Shown here: in pieces, positions 25,565-33,987 of the stretch
How positions within the stretch are numbered: position 1 is the first letter of the stretch
How the letters are laid out: the number at the start of each line of letters is the position of its first letter
Assembly (NCBI GenBank): GCA_958295955.1
Contig: OY282420.1
Span: 648,236 to 712,235, forward strand
DNA length: 64,000 bases
DNA from: an uncultured Bryobacterales bacterium
GTDB taxonomy: Bacteria; Acidobacteriota; Terriglobia; Bryobacterales; UBA6623
Direction: 5' to 3'
Position numbers and translations under genes: made by a program
The notes under the pieces: generated by a model
Databases searched by the model: none
Told to the model about the DNA's origin: nothing
Seen by the model: only the letters and a program-made list of their open reading frames with translations

Positions 25565-27787
25565 TTGACGCCTCCGGCGCAGTTTAGCCGAACGAAGCGG
25601 GCCGGCTTCGCTTTTGCCGCCGCCGCGGGGTTTTTCGTTTGTCTGGAGGCGGCCCTGGCGCTGCTGGGGGTCCGCCCGGCGGCCCGCGACAGAGACCCGT
25701 TTGTCGGCTTTTCGTCCTACCTTCCGCTGTTTGTCGCCGAAGGCGGCGAAAGAGTCACCGCGCCGAACAAATACGGCTGGTTCAACCGGCAGCGGTTCGC
25801 GCACCCGAAGCCTGCGAACACGTACCGCATTTTCAGCGTCGGCGGCTCGACCACGCACGGCCGTCCCTACGACGACCGCGCTTCGTTCAGCGGCTGGCTG
25901 CGGGCGTACCTTACGGCGGCCGACCCGAGCAGGAACTGGGAAGTGATCAATGCCGGCGGAGTCAGCTACGCCGGCTACCGGGTCGCCGCGCTGATGGAGG
26001 AGCTGGCCGCCTACGAGCCGGACCTGTTCGTGATCTACACGGGGCACAACGAGTTTCTGGAGCGCCGCACATACGCGGGGATGTTCAAGGTCGGCGAAGG
26101 GGCTGCGGCCGCAACGGGACTGCTCAGCCGCACCCGTACTTACGCAGCGCTGCGCCTCATGCTTGCGCCCGTCCTCGAAAACCCGGCGCAGCCTTCGCAA
26201 CTGGCCGCCGAGGTCGATACGATTCTGGCGAATTCGGTCGGGCCGTCGGATTACCGCCGCGACGACGCCTTCCGCGGCGGCGTCATCGCGCATTTCCGGT
26301 TCAATCTCAAGCGGATGCTGCAAATCGCCGCAAGCGCCGGCGCGCGGGTCGTACTGGTCACGCCGGCCTCGAATCTCAGGGATTGCAGCCCGTTCAAAAG
26401 CGAGGACGGCGGGGACGCGGCCGCGGCGGCGCAGGCGCGGGAATTGCTGCGCGCCGCCGGGGCCGCCGACTCGCCCGCAGACGCGCTCGCCCTGCTTGAC
26501 CAAGCGCTGCGCATCGCTCCCCGGCGCCCCGACTTGCACTATTCGCGGGGCCGAGCCCTGCTGGCGCTCGACCGCGTCGCCGAGGCCGACCGCGCGTTGC
26601 GCAAAGCGCGCGACGAGGACATCTGCCCTTTGCGGGCGACCTCGGAGATCGTCGAGATCGTCAGAGAAGTTGCCGCCGAGCAGGCTGCGCCGCTGGTGGA
26701 CTTCGAGGCGATGGCCAACGACCGGGCGATGGCGCTGAGCGGCTCTTCGATCCCCGGCAACGAGCAGTTCGTCGATCATGTCCACCTGGACATCGACGGC
26801 TACGCCGGCCTGGGACTCGCGCTGTTCGAGCTGCTCAGAGAGGAAGGCATTGCGGGGGCGGATCTGGATGCGTCGGCAATCTCCGGCGTCCGCACGCAAA
26901 TCCTGGTTTCGATCGACCACCGCGCTCACGGCGCCGCTCTGCGCAATCTGGCGCGCGTCTATTCCTGGGCGGGCAAATCGGAAGAGGCCGGCCGGATCGC
27001 CGCGCAGGCGCTCGACGTGCTCGGCAGCGATGCCGAATCGTTCGATATCATCGGCCGCGGTTTCGCCGAGAGAGGAGAGCGGCAAGCCGCCATCGAGGCG
27101 TTTCAACGGGCGTTGGCCGCGAATCCCGAATTCGCGCAGTCTCACGAAAGCCTGGGCAGCGAATATCTGGCGCTCGGCAGAGTGGACGAGGCGATCGCGC
27201 ATTTCAGAGAGGCGATCCGCCTGGAGCCGACCGCGGCGGTGGCCCACAGCAATCTCGGGCTGGCGCTGGCTGCCCGGGGGCAATCCGAAACGGCGCTGCG
27301 CCATTACGGCGAAGTCTTGCGGCTGCGCCCGGAGTCGGCCGAGGCGCACAGCAACATGGGCGTCGAGTTGACGGCGCAAGGCCGCTTGGAAAAGGCCGTC
27401 GAGCATTTCGAGCGAGCCATCGAACTGCGCGCGGATTACATCGACGCGTGGAACAATCTGGGGTTCACGCTGACGTCGCTGGGGGCATACGACCGCGCCG
27501 CGGCGGTCTTCGCAGAGGCGCTCGCCATGCGGCCGGAACATCCGCATCTGCACTACAACCTGGGGGTTACGCTGCAAATGCGCGGAGAAACGGAAGCGGC
27601 GGCCGAGCGCTATCGAACGGTCTTGAAACTCCAGCCCGACTATGCCGGAGCGCACTATAATCTTGGAATCCTGCTGATCGCTCAAGGCGGCGATGAGGAG
27701 GGCTTGACGCACCTGCGGCGGGCGCTCGACCTGGACCCCTCGCTCGCCGGCCGCAACGAGCAGGTTCGCGCGATACTCGGCCGCTGA
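25565..27787 (+). CDS. SGNH-hydrolase and TPR fusion protein (740 aa)
   Basis: From TTG 25565: a membrane anchor or signal at ~12-35 (GFAFAAAAGFFVCLEAALALL), then an SGNH-like domain with nucleophile Ser95 in GGSTTHG, an oxyanion-type YTGHNEF near 159, and a catalytic-type DHVH (Asp404, His407). From about residue 440 to the end there are at least seven tetratricopeptide repeats (for example AHSNLGLALAARGQSETALR). SGNH proteins of this kind often act as esterases or O-acetyltransferase-like enzymes on surface polysaccharides; TPRs would bind partner proteins. The exact reaction is unknown. It ends 2 bp before the amidase start, so the two are co-transcribed. Confidence 0.8.
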   Translation: MTPPAQFSRTKRAGFAFAAAAGFFVCLEAALALLGVRPAARDRDPFVGFSSYLPLFVAEGGERVTAPNKYGWFNRQRFAHPKPANTYRIFSVGGSTTHGRPYDDRASFSGWLRAYLTAADPSRNWEVINAGGVSYAGYRVAALMEELAAYEPDLFVIYTGHNEFLERRTYAGMFKVGEGAAAATGLLSRTRTYAALRLMLAPVLENPAQPSQLAAEVDTILANSVGPSDYRRDDAFRGGVIAHFRFNLKRMLQIAASAGARVVLVTPASNLRDCSPFKSEDGGDAAAAAQARELLRAAGAADSPADALALLDQALRIAPRRPDLHYSRGRALLALDRVAEADRALRKARDEDICPLRATSEIVEIVREVAAEQAAPLVDFEAMANDRAMALSGSSIPGNEQFVDHVHLDIDGYAGLGLALFELLREEGIAGADLDASAISGVRTQILVSIDHRAHGAALRNLARVYSWAGKSEEAGRIAAQALDVLGSDAESFDIIGRGFAERGERQAAIEAFQRALAANPEFAQSHESLGSEYLALGRVDEAIAHFREAIRLEPTAAVAHSNLGLALAARGQSETALRHYGEVLRLRPESAEAHSNMGVELTAQGRLEKAVEHFERAIELRADYIDAWNNLGFTLTSLGAYDRAAAVFAEALAMRPEHPHLHYNLGVTLQMRGETEAAAERYRTVLKLQPDYAGAHYNLGILLIAQGGDEEGLTHLRRALDLDPSLAGRNEQVRAILGR

Positions 27788-27789
27788 GC

Positions 27790-29202
27790 ATGGACTCGCT
27801 GGGTTTTCATTCCATCGCCGCATTGGGCCGGCTGTACGCATCGGGAGCGGTCTCCCCCGTCGAGGTCGCGCGCGCAATGCTCGAGCGCATCGAGCGCATC
27901 GACCCGCGGATCGATTCCTACCTCACCGTCACCGCCGATCTCGCGCTCGAACAGGCGCGCCGGGCCGAGACCGAGATACGCCGCGGAAACAGGCGCGGGC
28001 CGTTGCACGGCATTCCCTACGCCGCCAAGGACATTTTTTTCACGAAGGGGATTCGCACGACCGCCGGGTCGAAGATCTTAAGCGGCTTCATCCCCGACTA
28101 CGACGCCGCGGCAATCGAAAAACTCAACGATTGCGGGGCGGTGATGCTCGGCAAGGCAGGCTTGCACGAATGGGCCTACGGCATTACCAGCTCGAATCCT
28201 CATTTCGGCCCGGTCAGGAACCCGTGGGACAGGGAAAGAATTCCCGGCGGCTCCAGCGGCGGCTCGGCCGCAGCGCTCGCAGCGGGGCTATGCGCCTTTT
28301 CTCTGGGGTCCGACACGGGCGGGTCGATTCGCATTCCGGCCTCTTTGTGCGGAGTGACCGGCCTGAAGCCGACGTTCGGGCGAATCAGCCGTTACGGCGT
28401 TTTCCCTCTGGGGCACACCCTGGACACGATGGGGCCGTTCGGGCGGACGGTAGAGGATGCCGCCCGCGTTTACGAAGCGCTCGCGGGCCGCGACGTCCGC
28501 GACGCCGGCTCGGTCGACCGTCCGCTCGCGCCCCATGTTTTCGCGCCGGAGCCGAGCCTGACCGGAAAAAAGATCGGCGTGCCGCGGAATTTCTATTTCG
28601 ACGGACTGGCGCCCGACGTCGAAGCGTCATGCCGGCAGGCGATTGCGGTTCTCGAGGAATTGGGCGCCGAGCTTGTAGAAATTGTCGTTCCCGATATCGA
28701 GACCTACAACTTCCTGCACCGGCTGATCTTGCTGGCCGAAGCCTCGTCGGTTCATGCGCGGCGGCTGCGGGACAGACGCGAAGATTTCGGCGACGACGTG
28801 GGCATGTTGCTCGACCAGGGGCTTTTCGTCACGGCAACGGACTATTTGAACGCCCAGCGCAAGCGCCGCGAAATATGCCGGGACTTCAATCGGCTGCTCG
28901 CCGCCGTCGATGCGATCGTGACTCCGGCGGTTCCGCTCGTCGCCGCCCGCATCGGCCAACTCGAAATCGAGATTCAAGGCAGGAAGGAGAACGTGCGGCT
29001 GGCGACGACGCGCAATATACGCGCCTTGAATCTGACCGGGTTGCCGCTGCTGTCGGTTCCCTGCGGCTTTGGGTCGGAGGGAATGCCGATCGGCCTGCAG
29101 ATCGTCGCGCCGCTGTTCGACGAGGGCGCTTTGTTCGACATCGGCCACGCTTATCAACTGGCGACGGACCGGCATATGCGCAGGCCGCCTACCGCGGCGT
29201 GA
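27790..29202 (+). CDS. Amidase-signature hydrolase, GatA-like (470 aa)
   Basis: Amidase signature family with complete catalytic triad: Lys80 (YAAKDIFF), cis-Ser155 (PGGSSGGSA) and nucleophile Ser179 (GSDTGGSIR). Length matches GatA and related amidases. No gatB or gatC is beside it, so it may be a stand-alone amidase rather than the tRNA amidotransferase subunit; the sequence alone does not decide. It follows the SGNH-TPR gene by 2 bp, and its last 14 bp overlap the end of the alkyltransferase-like gene on the other strand. Confidence 0.88.
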   Translation: MDSLGFHSIAALGRLYASGAVSPVEVARAMLERIERIDPRIDSYLTVTADLALEQARRAETEIRRGNRRGPLHGIPYAAKDIFFTKGIRTTAGSKILSGFIPDYDAAAIEKLNDCGAVMLGKAGLHEWAYGITSSNPHFGPVRNPWDRERIPGGSSGGSAAALAAGLCAFSLGSDTGGSIRIPASLCGVTGLKPTFGRISRYGVFPLGHTLDTMGPFGRTVEDAARVYEALAGRDVRDAGSVDRPLAPHVFAPEPSLTGKKIGVPRNFYFDGLAPDVEASCRQAIAVLEELGAELVEIVVPDIETYNFLHRLILLAEASSVHARRLRDRREDFGDDVGMLLDQGLFVTATDYLNAQRKRREICRDFNRLLAAVDAIVTPAVPLVAARIGQLEIEIQGRKENVRLATTRNIRALNLTGLPLLSVPCGFGSEGMPIGLQIVAPLFDEGALFDIGHAYQLATDRHMRRPPTAA

Positions 29203-29515
29203 ACTCGTGGCGGCACTGCTCGATGCGGACGCGCTTCCCGGCGAACGGGACTCCCTCGCCGCGCAGCCGGAAACGCTGCTCCTCCCCGCTCTCGCCCGGC
29301 AGCGCAATTCTGCCGCCGGCGGCCAGGACGCGGTGCCAGGACAGATGCAGGCCGGGAGAACCGCTGCGCAGCGCCCAACCTACCCGGCGGGCCGTACAGG
29401 GGCCGTCGACGGCCTCCGCGACATCGCCGTAAGTGGCGACTTTTCCCCGCGGAATGGCGGCCACGACGCGATAGATTGCTTCTCGGTCGGCCTGCACCGC
29501 CCGGCATCTTCGCAC
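29189..29515 (-). CDS. Alkyltransferase-like (ATL) DNA-repair protein (108 aa)
   Basis: Small MGMT-type DNA-binding domain: YRVVAAIPRGKVATYGDVAE is the helix-turn-helix region with the Arg finger, and the active-site segment reads SWHRVLAAGG. The alkyl-acceptor cysteine of PCHRV is replaced by tryptophan, which defines ATL proteins: they bind O6-alkylguanine and hand it to nucleotide excision repair rather than repair it themselves. Starts at GTG 29515. Convergent and overlapping by 14 bp with the amidase gene. A uvrA gene lies 4.5 kb away, fitting the known ATL-NER link. Confidence 0.85.
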   Translation of the reverse strand: MRRCRAVQADREAIYRVVAAIPRGKVATYGDVAEAVDGPCTARRVGWALRSGSPGLHLSWHRVLAAGGRIALPGESGEEQRFRLRGEGVPFAGKRVRIEQCRHEFTPR

Positions 29516-29583
29516 AGTTTGCGGCGGCTCGCGCGCCGCATCCCGAAGCCGGCCGTCTTTCTGCGAAACTAACTCCTGAAGTT

Positions 29584-32127
29584 ATGCGCATCGCCAATCT
29601 TTTCGCCGCCGGGCTGCTCGCATTCCCGCTGTGCGCCGCGGAGTTCGCAAGCGCTTGGCCGGAACAGGTCGAACGGCCGTGGGTCGGCCCGGAGTACTGG
29701 GCAAACCCCTTGCAGGATTGGCGCATATCGGAGGGGCTGCTCGAGGCTCTGGTTCCCGGCGGGAACCGCAACGTCAACTTGCTGACCTACGATCTCGGCG
29801 CGGACCGCGGCGGCTTTACGATGAGCGTGCGCTTGGGGCGCATCCGCCCGGGCGAGGGCAAGCTTTCCGCGGGCTGGGTGGGTTTTCGCGCCGGCATACG
29901 CGGGCAAATCGACGACTACCGCCATGCCGTGCTGCGCGGGCGCGGCCTCGACGCGGGCGTCAATACCGACGGGCGTTTGTTTATCGGCAAGGAATCCGAC
30001 GCCGCCCGCGTTGCGGTCCGGTCTTTCGCCGATATCGAGTTGCGGCTCGACGCCCGCCCGCAGGGCGGCGGCTATCGGCTGACTCTCTCCGCGCAGGATG
30101 CCCGAGGCCGCGGGCTGGGCCGGGTAAGCGCCGTCGTCGAGGCCGACCGCTTGATCGGCAACGTTGCGCTGGTAGTCGATTCCGCAACGAGCGGGGAGCG
30201 CACGCAAAACTCCTACCGGCGCGAGGGCGTCGAGCGCAAGGGCAACTTGCGGTTCTGGTTCCGCGATTGGCGGGTTTCGGGGTCGAAACTGCGGCATTTC
30301 CCGGAGCGGGCGTTCGGTCCTGTCTTGTGGGCGCAGCACGCCTTGAGCCGCAGCGTGCTGAAAATGACCGCTCAGATGCCCCCTCTCGGACGCGGCGACG
30401 AGCAGGCCGTCGCCTTGCAAATTCGGGAAAACGGCGCCTGGAAATCGCTGGGCGATACGCAGATCGACACGCTGGCGCGCACGGCCGGCTTCCGCATCGA
30501 GAACTGGCCTGCGGAGCGCGACGTCCCCTACCGCCTGGTTTACCGCTTGCTGCTGCCCGACGGCTCGCGCAAGCCGCATTATTGGACGGGAACCGTCCGC
30601 CGGGAGCCGGTGGAAAAGGAAACATTGGTCGTGGCCGCGTTCACGGGCAACAAGGATACGGGCTTCCCCAACAGCGATATCGTGCGCAACGTAGGCTTCG
30701 ACAATCCCGACGTATTGTTCTTCTCCGGCGATCAGATCTACGAGGACGTGGCCGGGTACGGCATCCAGCGGCTGCCGGTGGAGACCGCCGCGCTCGATTA
30801 TCTGCGCAAGTGGTATCTGCTCGGCTGGGCGTTCGGCGATCTGATGCGCGACCGCGTAACGGTGCATATGCCGGACGATCACGACGTTTACCAGGGCAAT
30901 ATCTGGGGCGGCGGCGGGCGGCGGCAGCCCATGAGCGAGCACCAACGCGGCGGTTATGTCATGCCGCCGGAGTGGGTGAACGCGGTCCAACGCACGCAGA
31001 CCTCGCACCTGCCGGACCCGTACGATCCGCGTCCGATCGAGCAGGGCATCGGGGTTTACTTTTCCGAGTTGAACTATGGGCGCGTGAGTTTCGCCATCGT
31101 CGAAGACCGCAAGTTCAAATCGGGACCCAAAGGCATCACCCCGCCGACGGGCGGACGCCCGGACCACGTGACGGACCCGAATTTCGACCCGAACGCCTAC
31201 GACGCGCCCGGGGCGAAGCTGCTGGGCGAGCGGCAATTGGCGTTTATCCGCGATTGGGCGGCGGATTGGCGCCACGCTTTTTTCAAGGTGTCGCTGACTC
31301 AATCGATCTTCGCCAACGCGGCAACGACGCACGGGGCGAACAAAATGCGCCTGGTTGCCGACCTCGACTCCAACGGCTGGCCGCAGTCGGGGCGCAACCG
31401 GGCGCTGGCCGAGTTGCGCAAGGGGTTCGCCTTCATGATCGGCGGCGACCAGCACTTGCCCTCGATCGTTCATCACGGAATCGACGCATTCGGCGACGCC
31501 GGCTATTCGTTCTGCGTGCCTTCGATCGCCGCGGGATACCCGCGGGCGTACGAGCCGGAGACTCCCGCGCAGAATCGGCCGGAAGACGCGCCCGCCTACG
31601 CCGGAGACCGCTTCGACGGCCTGGGCAACCGCATGACCATCTACGCGGTCGCCAACCCGGAGAAACGGCAGCGGAAGACGCCTCTGGAGTTGCTGCACGA
31701 CAAGGCTTCGGGCTACGGCCTCGTCCGCTTCAACAAGACAACGCGCCGGATCACGATGGAGTGCCGGCGCCTGCTGGTCGATCCGTCGCAGTCGCCGGAA
31801 GGAACGCAGTTCGCCGGCTGGCCGCGCACAATCGCACAGACCGAGAATTACGGCCGCAAGGCCGCCGGCTATCTCCCCGAGATCCGGGTGCGGGGCATGC
31901 TCAATCCCGTTGTGCAGGTCATCGACGAATCGAACGGCGAAATCGTTTACACGCTGCGCATCGCGGGCGATCGCTTCCGCCCGAAGATTTTTCGACGTTG
32001 GGGGACTTATACCGTGCGTGTCGGCGAGCCCGAGTCGAACCGGTTTCAGGAGAGAAACGGCCTCGCTGCGGATGCCGGCGGTACGGCCGCGGCGCCGGCG
32101 ATTCGCTTCGCGCCCGCGGCCCCGTGA
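29584..32127 (+). CDS. PhoD-like metallophosphatase, secreted (847 aa)
   Basis: ATG 29584 gives a signal peptide ([20 protein letters not shown]); the frame is open further upstream but without a signal. Residues ~20-240 form a beta-rich domain resembling a concanavalin-type sandwich. The phosphatase domain begins near 330, with FSGDQIYED at ~379-387 and [11 protein letters not shown] at ~429, which match the metal ligands of PhoD-type phosphodiesterases, plus [13 protein letters not shown] near 620. Function is likely hydrolysis of phosphoesters or phosphodiesters outside the cytoplasm. It is longer than ordinary PhoD because of the extra N-terminal domain and a C-terminal tail. Confidence 0.85.
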   Translation: MRIANLFAAGLLAFPLCAAEFASAWPEQVERPWVGPEYWANPLQDWRISEGLLEALVPGGNRNVNLLTYDLGADRGGFTMSVRLGRIRPGEGKLSAGWVGFRAGIRGQIDDYRHAVLRGRGLDAGVNTDGRLFIGKESDAARVAVRSFADIELRLDARPQGGGYRLTLSAQDARGRGLGRVSAVVEADRLIGNVALVVDSATSGERTQNSYRREGVERKGNLRFWFRDWRVSGSKLRHFPERAFGPVLWAQHALSRSVLKMTAQMPPLGRGDEQAVALQIRENGAWKSLGDTQIDTLARTAGFRIENWPAERDVPYRLVYRLLLPDGSRKPHYWTGTVRREPVEKETLVVAAFTGNKDTGFPNSDIVRNVGFDNPDVLFFSGDQIYEDVAGYGIQRLPVETAALDYLRKWYLLGWAFGDLMRDRVTVHMPDDHDVYQGNIWGGGGRRQPMSEHQRGGYVMPPEWVNAVQRTQTSHLPDPYDPRPIEQGIGVYFSELNYGRVSFAIVEDRKFKSGPKGITPPTGGRPDHVTDPNFDPNAYDAPGAKLLGERQLAFIRDWAADWRHAFFKVSLTQSIFANAATTHGANKMRLVADLDSNGWPQSGRNRALAELRKGFAFMIGGDQHLPSIVHHGIDAFGDAGYSFCVPSIAAGYPRAYEPETPAQNRPEDAPAYAGDRFDGLGNRMTIYAVANPEKRQRKTPLELLHDKASGYGLVRFNKTTRRITMECRRLLVDPSQSPEGTQFAGWPRTIAQTENYGRKAAGYLPEIRVRGMLNPVVQVIDESNGEIVYTLRIAGDRFRPKIFRRWGTYTVRVGEPESNRFQERNGLAADAGGTAAAPAIRFAPAAP

Positions 32128-32146
32128 GTGAAGAACGAATCGGTCG

Positions 32147-32176
32147 TTGTATGGCGGCGGTTCCCTCGTTTATAAT
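32147..32176 (+). promoter_or_regulatory. Probable sigma-70-type promoter of nuoB
   Basis: TTGTAT, an 18-bp spacer and a perfect TATAAT (32171-32176), ending 22 bp before the nuoB ATG. It gives nuoB its own promoter and rules out the in-frame ATG at 32175, which lies inside the -10 box. Confidence 0.7.
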
Positions 32177-32198
32177 GGAGAGCTTCCCTGGAGATTCC

Positions 32199-32762
32199 AT
32201 GCCCTACCTTCAAAACCAGTTCGAGCGCAACTTCATGACGACCTCGGTTGACTATGTTTTCAACTGGGCCCGCAAATCGGCAATCTGGCCGCTGACCTTC
32301 GGCTTGGCCTGTTGCGCGATTGAAATGATTGCCTCCTCGACATCGCGTTTCGACATCGCCCGTTTCGGCGCGGAGGTTTTTCGCCCCAGCCCGCGGCAGT
32401 CCGATCTGATGATCGTCGCCGGAACGGTGACGCTGAAAATGTCTCCGGTGCTCAAGCGCATCTGGGACCAGATGCCCGAGCCCAAGTGGTGCATCTCGAT
32501 GGGCGCCTGTTCGTCGGTCGGCGGCCCGTTCAATACTTACGGCGTCCTGCAAGGGGTCGACAAGATCGTGCCCGTGGACGTTTATGTCACCGGCTGCCCG
32601 CCCCGCCCGGAAAATCTCTTCTATGCGCTGCTCAAGCTGCAGGACAAGATCGACCGCATGACGACTCTGGAGCGGCGTCCGACGCAGGTTCGCCTGGACG
32701 AGAGCATGTTGGCCGACTTTCAGAAGCGCATCATGGTCGCCCAGACGCAGCAGCCGGCATAA
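32199..32762 (+). CDS. nuoB: NADH-quinone oxidoreductase subunit B (187 aa)
   Basis: Complex I subunit carrying the N2 iron-sulfur cluster. The four ligands are present: Cys38-Cys39 (GLACCAIEM), Cys104 ([10 protein letters not shown]) and Cys133 (VTGCPPRPE). ATG 32199 has CTGGAG upstream and sits just after a good promoter; this excludes the much longer open frame. Strikingly, no other nuo gene is beside it: left is a phosphatase, right a di-heme peroxidase. It may replace or duplicate the nuoB of a nuo operon elsewhere, as scattered nuo genes occur in some acidobacteria (remembered, not checked). Confidence 0.95.
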   Translation: MPYLQNQFERNFMTTSVDYVFNWARKSAIWPLTFGLACCAIEMIASSTSRFDIARFGAEVFRPSPRQSDLMIVAGTVTLKMSPVLKRIWDQMPEPKWCISMGACSSVGGPFNTYGVLQGVDKIVPVDVYVTGCPPRPENLFYALLKLQDKIDRMTTLERRPTQVRLDESMLADFQKRIMVAQTQQPA

Positions 32763-32868
32763 CCCCTTAACGCGGTTGCCGGCGCAACGATCGGAGGCGA
32801 AAGGCCGCGGCCGAACCGCCTCCGGCGGATAGGGTTCCGTGGTAGCCTGGACGTTGAAAGCGTGCGCC

Positions 32869-33924
32869 ATGAAATATCGGGCGATCGTCGTCTTGCTGTC
32901 TCTGTCGATTGTTTGGGCCGCCGACCAGCCCCAGCTCGAGCCGCTCACCGGAGCGCCCCCGCATCCCCCCGACAATCCGCCGTCGCAAGCGAAGATCGCG
33001 CTCGGCGAGGAGTTGTTCTTCGACCAGACGCTTTCGGGCAACAACCGGCGCAGTTGCGGCACCTGTCATAAGGCGGAGCTCTATTTCACCGACGGCCTGT
33101 CGCGGGCCTGGGGGCTGAATGAGAGCGAGTTGAGCCGCAAGACGCCCGGCCTGCTGAATGTCGGTTGGCAGCGGAGCATGTTCTTCGACGGACGGGTCAA
33201 AACTCTCGAAGAGCAGGTTTCCAAACCGCTCGAAAACCATCAGGAAATGGATCTCGACCCCGCAGAGGCCGCCGCGCGCATCCAGGCCGACCCGTACTAC
33301 GTGCGGGCGTTCGCCGAAGCGTTTCCGGGCGAGGAGATTTCGTTCGCCTTGATCGCAAAAGCCATCGCGGGCTACGAGCGGACTCTGGTTTCTTACGACA
33401 GCGACCTCGACCGCTACTTGTTGGGCGACGCGGAGGCGCTGCAACCGGCCGCGCAGCGCGGGATGGAGTTGTTCACCGGCAAGGCCGAGTGCATCCGCTG
33501 CCACCACGGCCCGCTGTTGACCGACCACGGCTTCCACTACAACGGCGTCCCCGAACGGGACGGCCACGGCGCGCCCGGAACCAAATACAAAACGCAAAGC
33601 CTGCGCGACGCGATGCGCCGCTATTCGTTCATGCACAACGGTTTGCTGATGAACGTGCGCCAAGTGATCGAGCATTACGACCGCGGCGGCTCGGCGCCGG
33701 CCGGCTTCGAAGCCGAAATCCGGCCTCTGAACCTCTCGGATGACGAAAAAAGCGATCTGACCGCGTTCCTGCGCGCGCTAAACGGGCGCGTGAACCGGCT
33801 GTTGGATCACGCTCCCGAGTCTCCCGATGCGTTCGGCGCCCGCACGCGCCCGGGAAAACCAAAAGCCGCCGCGCCGCAGCCCGCCGACGGGGCCGCGCAA
33901 GACCCCAGCTATCTCAACCGTTAG
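32869..33924 (+). CDS. Di-heme cytochrome c peroxidase (CcpA/MauG family, 351 aa)
   Basis: Signal peptide MKYRAIVVLLSLSIVWA, then two c-type heme sites: CGTCH (63-67) in the N-terminal domain and CIRCH near 205 in the C-terminal domain, with SFMHNGLL giving the distal Met of the electron-transfer heme. Such periplasmic enzymes reduce hydrogen peroxide with electrons from small cytochromes. The last ~40 residues are Pro/Ala-rich and not part of the family core. No close operon partner; uvrA starts 63 bp later. Confidence 0.92.
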   Translation: MKYRAIVVLLSLSIVWAADQPQLEPLTGAPPHPPDNPPSQAKIALGEELFFDQTLSGNNRRSCGTCHKAELYFTDGLSRAWGLNESELSRKTPGLLNVGWQRSMFFDGRVKTLEEQVSKPLENHQEMDLDPAEAAARIQADPYYVRAFAEAFPGEEISFALIAKAIAGYERTLVSYDSDLDRYLLGDAEALQPAAQRGMELFTGKAECIRCHHGPLLTDHGFHYNGVPERDGHGAPGTKYKTQSLRDAMRRYSFMHNGLLMNVRQVIEHYDRGGSAPAGFEAEIRPLNLSDDEKSDLTAFLRALNGRVNRLLDHAPESPDAFGARTRPGKPKAAAPQPADGAAQDPSYLNR

Positions 33925-33987
33925 AGCGGAACCGGCGCCGTCTCCGCGCCGCGCGGGGAATTATACTCAAAAGAGTTTGTCCGCTCG

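Noticed and set aside
24068-27877. 1269-codon minus-strand frame suggesting a giant fusion protein
   Set aside because: Only the last 475 codons code for the Tat-signal sulfatase; the rest is antisense to the SGNH-TPR gene.
29569-31698. 709-codon open frame on the minus strand
   Set aside because: It mirrors the PhoD-like phosphatase gene, whose metal-site motifs are on the plus strand.
29631-32762. Plus-strand frame that would fuse 850 codons to NuoB
   Set aside because: The upstream part is an out-of-frame reading of the phosphatase gene; NuoB has its own promoter and start.
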